16,256 nt of DNA, taken from Vicinamibacteria bacterium. Its GTDB lineage: Bacteria; Acidobacteriota; Vicinamibacteria; Vicinamibacterales; UBA2999. The notes under the pieces are model-generated. The model did not search any database. It was not told the DNA's origin and saw only the letters and a program-made list of their open reading frames with translations. The translations under genes and the position numbers were made by a program. How positions within the stretch are numbered: the first letter of the stretch is position 1; each line of letters opens with the position of its first letter. This document shows positions 16,023-16,256 of the stretch, piece by piece. Location of the stretch: the NCBI GenBank assembly GCA_025924295.1, contig JAICEG010000057.1, positions 1-16,256 on the forward strand, written 5' to 3'.

Positions 16023-16256
16023 TCACAAGCCTTCTTCTTCGATCAGCGCCGCAAGACCGGCGTGCCCATCTTGCACGTCGAAGTCGTACATCAGTGCCTG
16101 TTCAAAGCACTCGAAGAAGCGAGCTCCGAGTTCGACGTGGGCCGGGTGTTCGAGATACGCGCGCAGCGCGGTGAGATCCTCGAATTCCAAGATCGCCGCG
16201 TGGGTGTAGTTCTCTCGCATCAACTGTTCGTACGGTCGACCATGCGTACGCCGCCG
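16023..16256 (-). CDS. Dabb-domain (stress-responsive A/B barrel) protein, 5' end outside window
   Basis: C-terminal portion (77 codons) of a small ferredoxin-like dimeric alpha/beta-barrel protein. The visible part carries the family hallmark ENYTHAAILEFEDLTALRAY, then LEHPAHVELG and a C-terminal MYDFDV strand. The frame stays open to the window edge (RRRTHGRPYEQL before the Met at 16220), and the missing part should be the first strand and helix of a domain of about 100 residues. Some Dabb proteins are small cyclases or stress proteins, but the family has no single function and none can be assigned here. It converges on activator B across a strong hairpin and seems unrelated to the signalling cluster. 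Confidence 0.85.
   Translation of the reverse strand, partial: RRRTHGRPYEQLMRENYTHAAILEFEDLTALRAYLEHPAHVELGARFFECFEQALMYDFDVQDGHAGLAALIEEEGL

Overview
The window looks like chromosomal DNA of a GC-rich, Gram-negative, didermic bacterium. A phosphoheptose isomerase gene points to outer-membrane lipopolysaccharide synthesis. The gene order and the receiver-less sigma-54 activators with a non-standard C-terminus remind me of Acidobacteriota (Vicinamibacteria-like). That placement is an inference, because there is no rRNA or other marker here.

Left part (1-5762, + strand): a tight co-directional run of largely housekeeping genes. It holds the 3' two-thirds of mfd (transcription-repair coupling factor), a secreted SurA/parvulin-type peptidyl-prolyl isomerase, a NusG/RfaH-like antiterminator, a DusB-type tRNA dihydrouridine synthase and gmhA. 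The last four are separated by -4, 7 and 6 bases and are probably one transcript. gmhA meets the next operon tail to tail with a 12-base overlap.

Centre and right (5751-15974): a cluster of about 10 kb of cyclic-di-GMP and sigma-54 signalling genes. On the minus strand a PilZ protein is translationally coupled to a PilT-like protein whose Walker A, Walker B and His-box residues are all lost and whose N-terminal PilT domain appears duplicated. On the plus strand come a single-domain response regulator, a GAF-type protein ending in a dead GGDEF domain that keeps its I-site, a PilZ protein, a second PilZ protein overlapping a receiver-less sigma-54 enhancer-binding protein, a complete GAF-GGDEF diguanylate cyclase with an I-site, and a second receiver-less sigma-54 activator. 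The two activators share a distinctive C-terminal domain of about 80 residues in place of an ordinary Fis-type tail.

Three sequences fit the GG-N10-GC sigma-54 promoter pattern in front of genes of this cluster: before the PilZ/activator pair, before the diguanylate cyclase and before the PilZ/pseudo-PilT operon. The simplest model is a local circuit. The cyclase makes c-di-GMP, the PilZ proteins and the I-site pseudo-cyclase read it, and the activators, perhaps gated by their coupled PilZ partner, drive the cluster from sigma-54 promoters. The pseudo-PilT suggests a link to type IV pili or surface behaviour. The wiring is inference; the motifs are visible.

Right end (15990-16256): a 12-bp perfect hairpin, probably a bidirectional terminator, then the 3' part of a minus-strand Dabb-domain gene cut by the window edge.
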